A DNA stretch of 64,000 nucleotides, taken from NCBI GenBank assembly GCA_964629875.1, contig CAZVRK010000003.1, positions 1 to 64,000 of the forward strand, in the 5' to 3' direction. This stretch comes from UBA3495 sp964629875 (GTDB taxonomy: Bacteria > Chloroflexota > Dehalococcoidia > Lucifugimonadales > UBA3495). The number at the start of each line of letters is the position of its first letter. Position 1 is the first letter of the stretch. This document shows positions 1-8,853 of this stretch, one piece after another. The position numbers and the translations under genes are program-made. The notes beneath the pieces were generated by a model. The model saw nothing but the letters and a program-made list of their open reading frames with translations, had not been told where the DNA came from and made no database searches.

Positions 1-39
1 GGCCAATTGTCATATGCTTGCTAAAAGGAGCCATCAAAC

Positions 40-447
40 ATGAAAACTGAAAATATAGTGAATGACGAAGGCCAAGTAAAAACCTGCTATGTGTTCACTT
101 CTTATGGCGACTTGTATATCAATGCCATTAAAGCTAATCCATTAACATTAGATGCTTTTCATAGGTACTGTGGGAATAGACTCAAAAGCGACAAATGGAA
201 TGGCGAATACAATCAAGGGGATATGTACGATTGGTGGAAAGGCAAACTTGAGGAGTATCTGGGCGTACTAGAGGGAGAAGGCGTTACCAATCTAACTTTT
301 CCTGAAGCTAAGAAAGATACCCATCCGGAAATCTCCAAAGCCACCACATGGAATCTCGACACACCTGAACTGTTTACACTAGTATTCAGGATGTTCCCAG
401 AGTACTTTCCTTCCACAGCACGCTATGAAGATATATTAGAAGCCTAA
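40..447 (+). CDS. hypothetical protein, 135 aa
   Basis: I do not recognise this protein. It is soluble, with no signal peptide or membrane segment, acidic, and rich in aromatic residues, including a Trp/Tyr cluster near residues 60-70 (MYDWWKGKLEEYLG). The ATG start is supported by a good Shine-Dalgarno (AAAAGGAG, about 24-31) at normal spacing. The coding length, start signal and lack of a competing frame make a real gene likely. It stands alone on the + strand and is followed by 145 bases without a recognisable feature, then by a gene on the opposite strand. No function can be assigned. Confidence 0.6.
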   Translation: MKTENIVNDEGQVKTCYVFTSYGDLYINAIKANPLTLDAFHRYCGNRLKSDKWNGEYNQGDMYDWWKGKLEEYLGVLEGEGVTNLTFPEAKKDTHPEISKATTWNLDTPELFTLVFRMFPEYFPSTARYEDILEA

Positions 448-592
448 TGTAGCCACATTCGCCGCCGTGTTCTTCCAGAAGGCTAACACTACCCTAACTT
501 AGTCGAAACCGGTTCACTACGTCTAGATACACGTGTGATCCAAAATAACTATTAATAACAGGAACATAACTCAATAAAACGGACTCTGAGTC

Positions 593-1435
593 CTATCTCA
601 ACTTAAACAAAAAATCGTATCTAGCGCCGCTGATATTAGCATTCTGCACTAATAAGACATACGTGCCAGGAGTCAAAACTCTATATTCTCTGCTAGTGTT
701 CATAACCGCCTCTGGCAAGGTATTAGTATTTTGAATATTTTTGCTGTAACTCAGTATATTTGAGTATAGATTCATTGGGCCAATATGACTCCACGCTTCT
801 AAATACGGAATAATATTGGGCTCCGCCGTCCACTCTTCACAACACCCTGCTTTGATACCGTAAAATGCGACATCATCTTCCCCATAATAACTGGTCAAAA
901 ACAACGCCGATAACACCTTTCCTTCTGGAACCTCAAATTGAACGTATTCATGGATTCCTTTGCCATCGAACACTAAACGAAGATGTTCTTCGTTCTTGAG
1001 AAGTACTAATTGTGTGATTACCGAATGAGGTTGTTTTTCGGTTTCCGAGGTTACCGAACGAACATCTAACTGAGTCTTTCCATTTCTCTGACCGCCGGAA
1101 TATTCTACTGAATCATGCGGACCCGCCATTGGCACATTCTCAATATTTGACGTGACATCTACGGAACCAGCATTCACGTCATCGGAATTCGTTGCATTGG
1201 TAGAGCTTTCATATGCCGGTTTGCTCAGGTATTCCTCAAAAACCAAATCATCTTTCAGATTTTCGTTCAACTCTATAGAGACATCAGAATCTGATGAAAC
1301 TGATAAATCATCAATTAAACGGTTATCAATCGAGCTGCGGGTTACACTTTCTTCATCTAATGGCAAAACACTGTGACAGCTCACCAGTAAAAAGCTGACG
1401 AGAAACGCGAGTGAGATGTTAATCAATGATACCAA
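593..1435 (-). CDS. putative lipoprotein, 280 aa
   Basis: The N-terminus is a short hydrophobic signal ending in a lipobox-like LVSC (Cys at about residue 20), so the product is probably an exported, lipid-anchored surface protein. Residues about 25-135 are low-complexity and rich in Ser, Asp, Glu and Asn, typical of a flexible linker. The last 140 residues look like a beta-sandwich domain: alternating hydrophobic strands and a final stretch of the type TPGTYVLLVQNANISGARYDF, resembling pre-peptidase or jelly-roll exported domains. The start is TTG with an AAGGAAA Shine-Dalgarno. Two cysteines in a CCEE stretch lie in the C-terminal domain. Function is unknown; it could bind a surface ligand. 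It is transcribed away from the zinc-ribbon gene next to it. Confidence 0.65.
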   Translation of the reverse strand: MVSLINISLAFLVSFLLVSCHSVLPLDEESVTRSSIDNRLIDDLSVSSDSDVSIELNENLKDDLVFEEYLSKPAYESSTNATNSDDVNAGSVDVTSNIENVPMAGPHDSVEYSGGQRNGKTQLDVRSVTSETEKQPHSVITQLVLLKNEEHLRLVFDGKGIHEYVQFEVPEGKVLSALFLTSYYGEDDVAFYGIKAGCCEEWTAEPNIIPYLEAWSHIGPMNLYSNILSYSKNIQNTNTLPEAVMNTSREYRVLTPGTYVLLVQNANISGARYDFLFKLR

Positions 1436-1558
1436 TCGTTTATTTCCTTATACATACAATAGCCATAAGTTTCGACCCATCTTAGACCACCTTGTAGAAG
1501 GGTACAGGTCGCGTTAATATTCTGTAGATTCACAAAAATATAAGTTTAGGTGTTGTTC

Positions 1559-1771
1559 ATGACTTCCCAAAATTATTTATGCTCAAAATGTAATGCCAAT
1601 CAATACTCTACTACTCAAATCCGTACCACAGGCTCCGGTCTGTCGCGTTTCCTAAACTTACAAAACCAGAAGTTCTCAGCAGTATCCTGCAAATCTTGCG
1701 GTTTCACAGAACTTTACAAAACAGGACGCAGCGGCTTAATCGGTGATCTACTAGATATAATTACAAACTAA
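1559..1771 (+). CDS. small zinc-ribbon protein
   Basis: About 70 residues with two CxxC knuckles, CSKC near the N-terminus and CKSC about 40 residues later, which together form a four-cysteine zinc ribbon. The layout, with FxxxQNxKFxAVSCKSCGFTE and a Gly/Leu-rich tail, resembles the predicted nucleic-acid-binding zinc-ribbon family of COG3478. Members of that family have no established function. The ATG at 1559 is preferred; a GTG at 1550 is also in frame. Only a weak Shine-Dalgarno is visible. It ends 23 bases before the peptidase gene and may be co-transcribed with it. Confidence 0.7.
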   Translation: MTSQNYLCSKCNANQYSTTQIRTTGSGLSRFLNLQNQKFSAVSCKSCGFTELYKTGRSGLIGDLLDIITN

Positions 1772-1794
1772 TTACCAACTAGAGTGTACTGAAT

Positions 1795-3765
1795 ATGGAT
1801 CAACCACCCACACAATATTTCAACTATGACATGTTGAGATACATAAAAACAGTGTCTGACCCAGACATATCTCCTGACGAGTCGTGCATTGCCTATACAT
1901 TGGGCTGGATAGATACGGACACATTTACAAACAAATCTCGGATAATGGGTATAACTTCGGATAGCCATTTAGCAAAAGAACTCACATCAGGGGAAAAGGA
2001 CTCCGCGCCTAAATTCTCACCAGATGGCCAAGTCCTAGCTTTCCTCAGAGTAGACGAGAATGATAAACGCCAGATAATGGTGTCACCTGTATCAGGAAGT
2101 CACCCTCAACAAATCACCGACCAGGCAGAAGGAATATTAGAATTTGATTGGTCTCCATCTTCCAATAAACTGGTGTTCAGTTCCCTTACTGAATCTGACA
2201 TAAATTTAGGAGATACCGGGACAAGTGATAATAGCCCGGTTAAGATAGCCTCTAAGCTGAAATACCAATTTGATACATTAGGCTGGAGAGGAAATTCACA
2301 TTTTCATTTATTTGTCGTTGATACTAACGACTTACAGACTGTCCAAATAACCGATGGCAACTCGGATAATTTAAGCCCCACCTGGTCTCCCAATGGAGAT
2401 AAAATCGCATTTATTAGCGGCCGTAGACCAGAGAATGATGTCCACGCACTAACAGAAGTCTACGTTACAGAGTCTCACGGAGGCCCCGCTGAATTGTGGT
2501 CTGACTCACTGGCAAGCGTATCGGCCATCAGTTGGGCACCCGATGGAAGCAGACTATTAGCCATTGGGTCAGAAACTCCTGGATTCTTATCCACATGGCA
2601 AGGCTGGCTATATTCTTTAACACCAGAGAACTCTCCCTCCAAACATAGTGACGATTCTTTCAGACCATCAGTAGGATTTCCCGGCATTTCGTCGAGCCCC
2701 GAAATTAAATGGACATCAACAGCTTCTGTAATCCTTCTAGGGGATTCCGAAGGAGAGTCCTACGTTTACCGAGTTGACCTAAAAACCAACTCTGTTGAGC
2801 GCATCGGAACAGGCGGGATTCTTGCCTCCGACATGAGTGCTAACAATTCAGGTGACAAGGTTGTAATAAGCTGCTCCTCCACAGGCGATCCATCTACATT
2901 AATAGAATTGGATCTCACCCGAGATATGTCTTCGACTTTAACCTCCCACAACGACGCATATATAGCGCAGGTCATTCAACCATCAATGGAAAAATTTACT
3001 ATCGCTCAACCGGATTTCGACATTGAATGTCGAGTTTTCTATCCACCACGCTTTGATCCTAGCTCCACATATCCTCTAATACTGGATATTCATGGTGGTC
3101 CCAACGGAGCTTTTTATGATTCTTTTGTTCCCTGGCAGCAGATGTTCGCCTCCCAGGGATATATCGTACTAGCAGTCAATCCTAGAGGATCATCTACGTA
3201 CGGCGACAGTTTCATGATGTCCGTAATAAATGACTGGGGTGGTAACGATTACAACGACTTGATGGCTGCGGTTGATCATATAGCAAAAAGGCCTTATGTC
3301 GACAGTAATAGACTGGCGGTCCATGGTTATAGCTACGGGGGATATATGACTAGTTGGATTATTGGTCATACAAACCGTTTCAAAGCTGCGGTTATAGGAG
3401 CACCCTGCATCAACCTTCACAGCATGTATGGCACTTCAGACATAGGGACTAGTTTCGGAGAATTACAATGGGGAGTGTCCTTAGAGGTAGGAACTCCAGA
3501 GTCATACATCTTATTTGCGAACCAGCTACTATCAAAATCCCCGATAACCTATGCATCCCAGGTAGAAACCCCAGCTCTTTTGTTACACGGAGAATCAGAT
3601 CATAGATGCCCCATAGGGCAAAGTGAAGAATATTTCACATTATTAAAACGGTTGGGGAAAAATGTGGAAATGGTAAGATTCCCTGAATCTTCCCATTTAT
3701 TCCCGCGGTTGGGAAAACCAGTTATGCGAGAGGCATATTTAAAACATGCACTACAATGGTTCGAT
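1795..3765 (+). CDS. S9 family prolyl oligopeptidase-like serine peptidase (3' end in gap)
   Basis: The first 390 or so residues carry repeated propeller blades of the TolB/PD40 type (SPDG, WSPNGDKIAFIS, WAPDGSRLLAI). The C-terminal third is an alpha/beta hydrolase with the dipeptidyl/acylaminoacyl-peptidase signature HGYSYGGYMTSW. The catalytic triad can be placed: Ser513 (GYSYGG), Asp602 (HGESDHRCP) and His634 (ESSHLFPR). This is expected to cleave short peptides or acyl-peptides, probably in the cytoplasm since no signal peptide is visible. The reading frame runs into the 100-N gap at 3766. The family normally ends 20-30 residues after the catalytic His, so only a few residues should be missing. 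The substrate cannot be told from the sequence. Confidence 0.9.
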
Positions 3766-3865
3766 NNNNNNNNNNNNNNNNNNNNNNNNNNNNNNNNNNN
3801 NNNNNNNNNNNNNNNNNNNNNNNNNNNNNNNNNNNNNNNNNNNNNNNNNNNNNNNNNNNNNNNNN
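3766..3865. other. 100-N scaffold gap
   Basis: Exactly 100 N bases. A round number suggests a scaffolding placeholder, so the true distance is unknown. It hides the 3' ends of two convergent genes: the S9 peptidase on the left and a small gene on the right. Confidence 0.99.
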
Positions 3866-4132
3866 TTGATACCACGTTTCATTCAACAGATCATGCGATA
3901 GTATCAAATCCATACCATTCTCTAAGACAGCTTTAAATTTCATATTTATACAAACATTACTGTCACTCATTCCACCAGTAATATCCCATAGATTAGTAAT
4001 ACTGGACACTTGGAACCAATTGTCTTCAATATACAGCTTATCAATCCGCCCATCTGACCCGCATTCCAATTTTACTATCTGATTGGTATCTTTCTCACCA
4101 ACTATAAAGCTTCTCTCAATCGTACTTACCAT
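3866..4132 (-). CDS. hypothetical protein, C-terminus in gap
   Basis: Eighty-nine residues are visible before the frame enters the N gap. The ATG start at 4132 has a good AAGGAG Shine-Dalgarno about ten bases upstream. The pattern of residues, with ...NWFQVSSITNLWD... followed by hydrophobic strands and a final D...ETWYQ, faintly recalls small DUF6504-type beta-barrel proteins (an aromatic-rich strand, then a Trp near the end). That resemblance is weak and by eye only. It converges with the peptidase gene on the other side of the gap. Confidence 0.5.
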
Positions 4133-4241
4133 GTCAGAACATCTCCTTAAGCCTTTTAAATTATTTTATAGTACATATGTTCTAAACTACAACTAGCCAC
4201 TGTCATATCTCTGAATTTGGACAGTGTTTAATAAACAGGAG

Positions 4242-5261
4242 ATGTTGTACAATTTATATATTCTGAATCTGGAGCGAACTACCCTGAAAACCGCGTACTA
4301 CACCTATCCAATAATTACTTTGTTACTAGTAGCCATAGTTATGACAACCGGGTGTGGCCCTGCGTCAACTTCCACCAATGTTGAAACGGGACGCGAACAA
4401 TTAGAAATACCAGTTGCAGATGAAACCCAAGGCGAGGTAGTCCAAACAACAAAAGCCAACACCGTTAGCTTACCTGATAACACTGCCACTCCAGACCCAG
4501 CAAAGACCATCATTAAGGGAAAAGACTCGACAAGTTTAGAAAACACCGCAGCTCGAGTCTATGATAACGATCCAACAGAGACCACTAACCAAACCGAAGA
4601 CGTATCTGGGAACTCGGACCAAAACCAAGTAAACGTCTCTACAGAGGCAGCCAGTACTGCTACACCAGAACCAACAAATGAAGCTGAAGTGACTCAGAAG
4701 AAGCCTGAGGAAATACATGATTCGAATTCCTCAATGCCCGTATCTCCCATAGAACCTGTTGTTATACAACCAACCGAACCGCCGATTCCGAAACCAGAAT
4801 GGCCTGAGGCTCCCGATTTCTCACTACCGAGTGCGCAAGGAAATCAAATTTCATTGTCAGAATACGAGGGAGATAAACACACTATACTGGTTTTTTATAG
4901 AGCTTACTGGTGAATGTTTTGTAAGATGCAGCTTGTAAAGTTGCAACAGGATTATTCAACGGTAGATTCTCTAGATGCTCAAGTACTCGCCGTAAGCACT
5001 GACGACCTCGAAGGTGCCGGATGGGCAGTTGCACAACAAGGTCTTGAATTCCCAGTGCTTTATGATCCCGAGGCCAGCGTTGTAAGACAATACGGAGTTT
5101 TCAATTCCACGGATGAAGGGAGAGCCCTACCCGCTACGTTCGTCATAGACAAAGACGGGTATGTACGATGGCAGTATTTAGGAAAAAGTACATCAGATCG
5201 CCCAGCAAACTCCCTCATATTTGAACAGCTACGACAAATCAACTCTGGCCCTGAATCCTAA
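4242..5261 (+). CDS. selenocysteine-containing peroxiredoxin-like lipoprotein (UGA read-through at 4911-4913)
   Basis: The frame is interrupted by one TGA at 4911-4913, but the protein continues in the same frame to TAA at 5259-5261. The two halves join into one AhpC/TSA-type thioredoxin fold: strand LVFYRAYW, then U-M-F-C-K-MQLVKLQ, a UxxC active site, then VLAVSTDD, FPVLYDPEASVVRQYGV, and ATFVIDKDGYVRWQYLG. Sec is residue 224 and its partner Cys is 227, counting from the ATG at 4242. A GTG at 4224 is also in frame. The N-terminus has a membrane signal ending in a TTGC lipobox, then about 150 residues of Thr/Pro/Glu-rich linker, so the redoxin domain should be tethered outside the membrane. 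It probably reduces peroxides or disulfides. A stem-loop suited to a bacterial SECIS follows the UGA. The alternative, a nonsense mutation, is unlikely because the downstream half is intact and the UGA falls exactly at the catalytic position. Confidence 0.85.
4927..4945 (+). promoter_or_regulatory. candidate bacterial SECIS stem-loop
   Basis: TGCAGCTT (4927-4934) pairs with AAGTTGCA (4938-4945), eight pairs with one G-U, leaving a GTA loop. The stem starts 13 bases after the UGA codon and the loop G lies 22 bases after it. That matches the spacing and the G/U apical loop expected of SelB-binding elements such as that of fdhF. Confirming it would need a folding and SECIS search. Confidence 0.5.
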
Positions 5262-5352
5262 AACATCTGATCACACAATACACAACTCTCTCTTACTGTG
5301 ATATCATATTTCGTGGTTTCCTCACTTGCGCGTTATATTGGAAGGCTAATAA

Positions 5353-5733
5353 ATGGATGTATCCCAGCTAATAAATTACGAACCTAATCCCAATATACCT
5401 GACTTTGGACCAGGCGACTCTGTGCGTGTGAACTTTCGCATCCGTGAAGGTGACAGAGAAAGAGTGCAGGCTTTTCAGGGTGTTGTCATCAGGAAAAGTA
5501 ACGGGAAGGGGCCTTCTGCCAACTTCACAGTTAGACGTATCGCCAGTGGAGGAATCGGGATAGAACGCATATTCCCAATGAACTCGCCTCTCATAGACTC
5601 ACTAGAAGTAACCAGACAGGGGTCAGTAAGACGAGCTAGGCTTTACTACCTGAGAGGATTACAGGGACGCGCTGCAAGAATTAAAGAAAAGGCCCAGCCA
5701 AGAAGACAAAGAGGCGAACAAAAAGCGACTTAA
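5353..5733 (+). CDS. rplS: 50S ribosomal protein L19
   Basis: A 126-residue L19. Family hallmarks are visible: the N-terminal PGDSVRVNFRIREGDRERVQ segment, FQGVVIRKSNG, FTVRRIASGGIGIERIFP, and the C-terminal VRRARLYYLRGLQGRAARIKEK, with a basic tail that contacts 16S rRNA at the subunit bridge. The length is normal. The ATG start follows a GGAAGG Shine-Dalgarno. The usual partners rpsP, rimM and trmD are not next to it. priA follows after 25 bases. Confidence 0.97.
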   Translation: MDVSQLINYEPNPNIPDFGPGDSVRVNFRIREGDRERVQAFQGVVIRKSNGKGPSANFTVRRIASGGIGIERIFPMNSPLIDSLEVTRQGSVRRARLYYLRGLQGRAARIKEKAQPRRQRGEQKAT

Positions 5734-5758
5734 TCAGTTTCATCACTATGACTAGACG

Positions 5759-8182
5759 ATGAAATACGCAGAAGTAGCTGTCGATTCTAGAATACCCAAC
5801 AAGCAAACGTACTCATACTCCATACCACAAGGTATGTCCGTAGAACCCGGCCAGCTAGTCTGGGTTCCTTTTGGCAGCGGAGTAGTACAGGGAATAATCT
5901 TTTGTCTAGTAAATACTCCCCAAGTAGAATCTACCAGAGATATCCTACAGCCTATAGAACCTTCACCCCTCATTCGACCTCATATATTGCAACTATGCGA
6001 ATGGATTAGCAGATATTACCTATGCTCGTTATTCTCTGCACTGTCTCAGTTCCTTCCACATGGTATAAAAACTCAAGTGCAAAGAATGGTCCATCCAGGA
6101 AAAAGTTTTGACCCTAGCCAATTCTCTGACCATGAAGATATAAGTAACGCTTTATCAGAGCTCGCCAAGCGTCCTATAAAAGAATCCGATTTTAAAAAAA
6201 TATTGGGTAAGAACAACCCTGCACATATCCGAAGAATGCTAACTAACTCCGTAATTTCCATTGAACACAGGCTAACGCGAGGAAGATCTTTCAAATATAC
6301 ATCGTATTTATACAGTCATAATCAGCCAACTACTGAAACCCCAAGATTATCTGACAAGCAACGCAAATTATTAGAAGCAGTTAGATCTTCACAGAGCCAT
6401 TATCCGATAAGCCTCGCAAACAAAGAATTTGGCAACGGAGTAGGATTATCTTTAGTAAATAAAGGATTACTTGCCCAGGAATGGATAAGAGACGCCACAA
6501 ATCCAGATAACTATTCAACTGCATATGATCCTAGCCCTATAACCTTAACAGCCAATCAAATATCCGCATTAGCTCGCATTTCAGATTCCATAGTTGATCC
6601 ATGCAGACAAGACATTTTTCTGCTCCATGGAGTTACCGGTAGCGGTAAAACAGAAGTATATCTCAGAGCCATAGATCAGGTTATTAAACAAGGCAAACAA
6701 GCTCTTTATTTAGTTCCTGAAATACGTCTAACTCCTCAAACTGTTAGCAGAGTACAGAGTCGCTTCAAAGACAGAGTGGCAGTTATCCATAGCCAACTGA
6801 CACCTCGAGAGCGATTTAACTTATGGTGGGACATTCACGATGGAAAGTACGACGTTATAGTAGGTCCCCGCAGCGCGTTGTTTACCCCAATTTCCCGTCT
6901 CGGAATTATAGTAATAGACGAAGAACACGAATGGACTTATAAACAAAATGACACAGCACCCTACTATCACGCCCGAACAGTAGCTATCGAATATGCTAGC
7001 ATGAGTAGAGCTACCGTTATATTGGGAAGTGCCACTCCGTCGATAGAGTCTTACCAAAAAGCTTTGAGCAAGTCTTACACATTACTGGAATTGCCCAATC
7101 GTATAGGAAGCAAAAGCGTAATCACGCAGGCTACCGAATCGTCAAATAATGGCGAACTCGCTGAAGCTTTAATTTGTGACATGCGTGAGGAACTAAAGTC
7201 GGGCAACCGAAGTATATTTAGCCGTAAGCTCCGAGAAGAACTCACCTCATGCTTGTCCCGAAAAGAACAGGCCATACTATTCATTAACCGGCGCGGTAAT
7301 TCCCCTATCGTACAATGTAGAGATTGCGGGCATGTTATGGCATGCAACAACTGTTCTGTCACATTAGCATTTCATTCAGATACACAGAATCTGTTATGCC
7401 ATCTTTGCAATCGCAAACGAAATACTCCAAACAAATGTCCCAAGTGTCAGTCAGCTAACATCCGCCAACTCGGAATAGGAACACAGCGTATTGTTGAAGA
7501 GTTACAGAAACTTTTTCCTAACACAGTAATTGACCGATGGGACTCTGATTCGCAAAAATCGGAGTCGTCATCAACTGAATCTATGCGTTTCCTTGAAACA
7601 GGGGCTACTCAGATACTAGTAGGCACTCAAGTCGTGGCTAAAGGACTAGATATCCCTAACGTTACCCTAGTGGGCGCAGTATTAGCAGACATAGGATTAC
7701 ATCTACCAGATTTTCGATCGTCAGAAAGAACCTTCGATATACTATGCCAGTTGGCAGGTAGAGCAGGGAGAGGATCAAAAAAAGGGCAAGTAATAATCCA
7801 GACTTATAGCCCTACTGAATGGCCAATCATAGCTGCATCAAAACAAGATTATAGTGCTATGTTTCGAAATGAAATACACGAGAGAGAATCTCAGAAGAAT
7901 CCACCGTTCAATGACTTAATACATCTGGTCTATAGAGATACAAATTTGGCAACAGTAGAGCAAAACACTCAGATAATGCTGAACACTCTAACCAAAAAAC
8001 TCTCAGAGGAAGGTAGGACAGATGTTGAATTTCTCGGGCCAGCCCCTGGATTCCCTTCACGCGTTAGAGGGAAGCACCGTTGGCACATTATATTAAGAGG
8101 CCGTAATCTTCATAGTTTCATCGAACCTATACACTTTCCTCCTAACTGGACAGTTGATGTAGATCCATCCTCAGTAATGTAG
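5759..8182 (+). CDS. priA: primosomal replication restart helicase PriA
   Basis: An 807-residue superfamily 2 helicase that reloads the replicative helicase at stalled forks. The N-terminal 3'-DNA-end-binding domain is present (VDSRIPNKQTYSYSIP, LVWVPFGSGVVQG). The helicase core has Walker A GVTGSGKTEVY near residue 290 and the DEEH box (VIDEEHEWTYKQ) near residue 385. The zinc-binding insert has the expected paired cysteines (CRDCGHVMACNNC and CHLCNRKRNTPNKCPKC). Motif V/VI follows in GTQVVAKGLDIPNVTLVG and QLAGRAGRG. It starts 25 bases after rplS, with the same direction and no terminator between them, so the two are probably co-transcribed. Confidence 0.97.
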   Translation: MKYAEVAVDSRIPNKQTYSYSIPQGMSVEPGQLVWVPFGSGVVQGIIFCLVNTPQVESTRDILQPIEPSPLIRPHILQLCEWISRYYLCSLFSALSQFLPHGIKTQVQRMVHPGKSFDPSQFSDHEDISNALSELAKRPIKESDFKKILGKNNPAHIRRMLTNSVISIEHRLTRGRSFKYTSYLYSHNQPTTETPRLSDKQRKLLEAVRSSQSHYPISLANKEFGNGVGLSLVNKGLLAQEWIRDATNPDNYSTAYDPSPITLTANQISALARISDSIVDPCRQDIFLLHGVTGSGKTEVYLRAIDQVIKQGKQALYLVPEIRLTPQTVSRVQSRFKDRVAVIHSQLTPRERFNLWWDIHDGKYDVIVGPRSALFTPISRLGIIVIDEEHEWTYKQNDTAPYYHARTVAIEYASMSRATVILGSATPSIESYQKALSKSYTLLELPNRIGSKSVITQATESSNNGELAEALICDMREELKSGNRSIFSRKLREELTSCLSRKEQAILFINRRGNSPIVQCRDCGHVMACNNCSVTLAFHSDTQNLLCHLCNRKRNTPNKCPKCQSANIRQLGIGTQRIVEELQKLFPNTVIDRWDSDSQKSESSSTESMRFLETGATQILVGTQVVAKGLDIPNVTLVGAVLADIGLHLPDFRSSERTFDILCQLAGRAGRGSKKGQVIIQTYSPTEWPIIAASKQDYSAMFRNEIHERESQKNPPFNDLIHLVYRDTNLATVEQNTQIMLNTLTKKLSEEGRTDVEFLGPAPGFPSRVRGKHRWHIILRGRNLHSFIEPIHFPPNWTVDVDPSSVM

Positions 8183-8187
8183 CCTTC

Positions 8188-8217
8188 TTTACACTATCCA
8201 AACTAGATAGCTATAAT
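8188..8217 (+). promoter_or_regulatory. sigma-70-type promoter upstream of def
   Basis: TTTACA (8188-8193), an 18-base spacer and a perfect TATAAT (8212-8217) lie between the priA stop and the def start. The spacer contains the short inverted repeat CTATC...GATAG. Transcription would begin near 8224 and give a leader of about 35 bases. Confidence 0.75.
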
Positions 8218-8259
8218 TCAATCTCGGCAATGTTTAATTAACTCAAGGAGGCTGCTGAG

Positions 8260-8814
8260 TTGCCTTTACTCAAAATGCGGTTGGTTCCTGATCCGATCCT
8301 GCGCGAGCACGCCAAGAAAATCAAACGTATCCCTGACAATTTTACAAAATACACATCAGATATGATTGAAACAATGCACGTAGAACACGGGGTAGGACTT
8401 GCCGCTAACCAAGTGGGGTCACTCCAAAAAGTTGCTGTAATTCAATTACCTGAATGGGAAGAAGCAATCATACTAATAAATCCTGAAATTACTAGACGAG
8501 AAGGCGAGAGAGAAGTAGAAGAAGGATGCCTCAGCATACCAGGATACCGAGGGACCGTAACAAGATCGGAGAAAGTCAGGGCCAAAGCAATTGGATTAGA
8601 TGGCAAGATAATAAGGATCAAAGCTGAAGGATTATTCGCCCAAGCATTAGAGCATGAAACGGACCATCTAAATGGTGTTCTATATATAGATCACTTGGTA
8701 TCGCAAGACAGTCTTACCAAAATTACATATGAACCTGATGAAGAAAATAAACAAAATTCACCCGACGACACTATTTCTGACACAGTAGAAGACTCTAACG
8801 TTGAAAGAAACTGA
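8260..8814 (+). CDS. def: peptide deformylase
   Basis: Removes the formyl group from N-terminal fMet of new proteins. All three family motifs are present: motif I GVGLAANQVG (from about residue 43), motif II EGCLSIPG with metal ligand Cys90, and motif III LEHETDH with His132, catalytic Glu133 and His136. The start is TTG, clearly set by an AAGGAGG Shine-Dalgarno at 8245-8251. The C-terminus after residue 150 is an acidic, low-complexity tail (DEENKQNSPDDTISD...) not needed for catalysis. It has its own promoter and is followed 39 bases later by the tRNA nucleotidyltransferase gene. Confidence 0.97.
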   Translation: MPLLKMRLVPDPILREHAKKIKRIPDNFTKYTSDMIETMHVEHGVGLAANQVGSLQKVAVIQLPEWEEAIILINPEITRREGEREVEEGCLSIPGYRGTVTRSEKVRAKAIGLDGKIIRIKAEGLFAQALEHETDHLNGVLYIDHLVSQDSLTKITYEPDEENKQNSPDDTISDTVEDSNVERN

Positions 8815-8853
8815 TACGTGGCACTCATCTTAATGGAATATTCGGCCAAATAA

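Noticed and set aside
4911..4913. Premature stop making two pseudogene fragments of a redoxin
   Set aside because: The frame is intact on both sides, the UGA sits at the catalytic residue of a UxxC site, and a SECIS-like hairpin follows. Selenocysteine explains it better.
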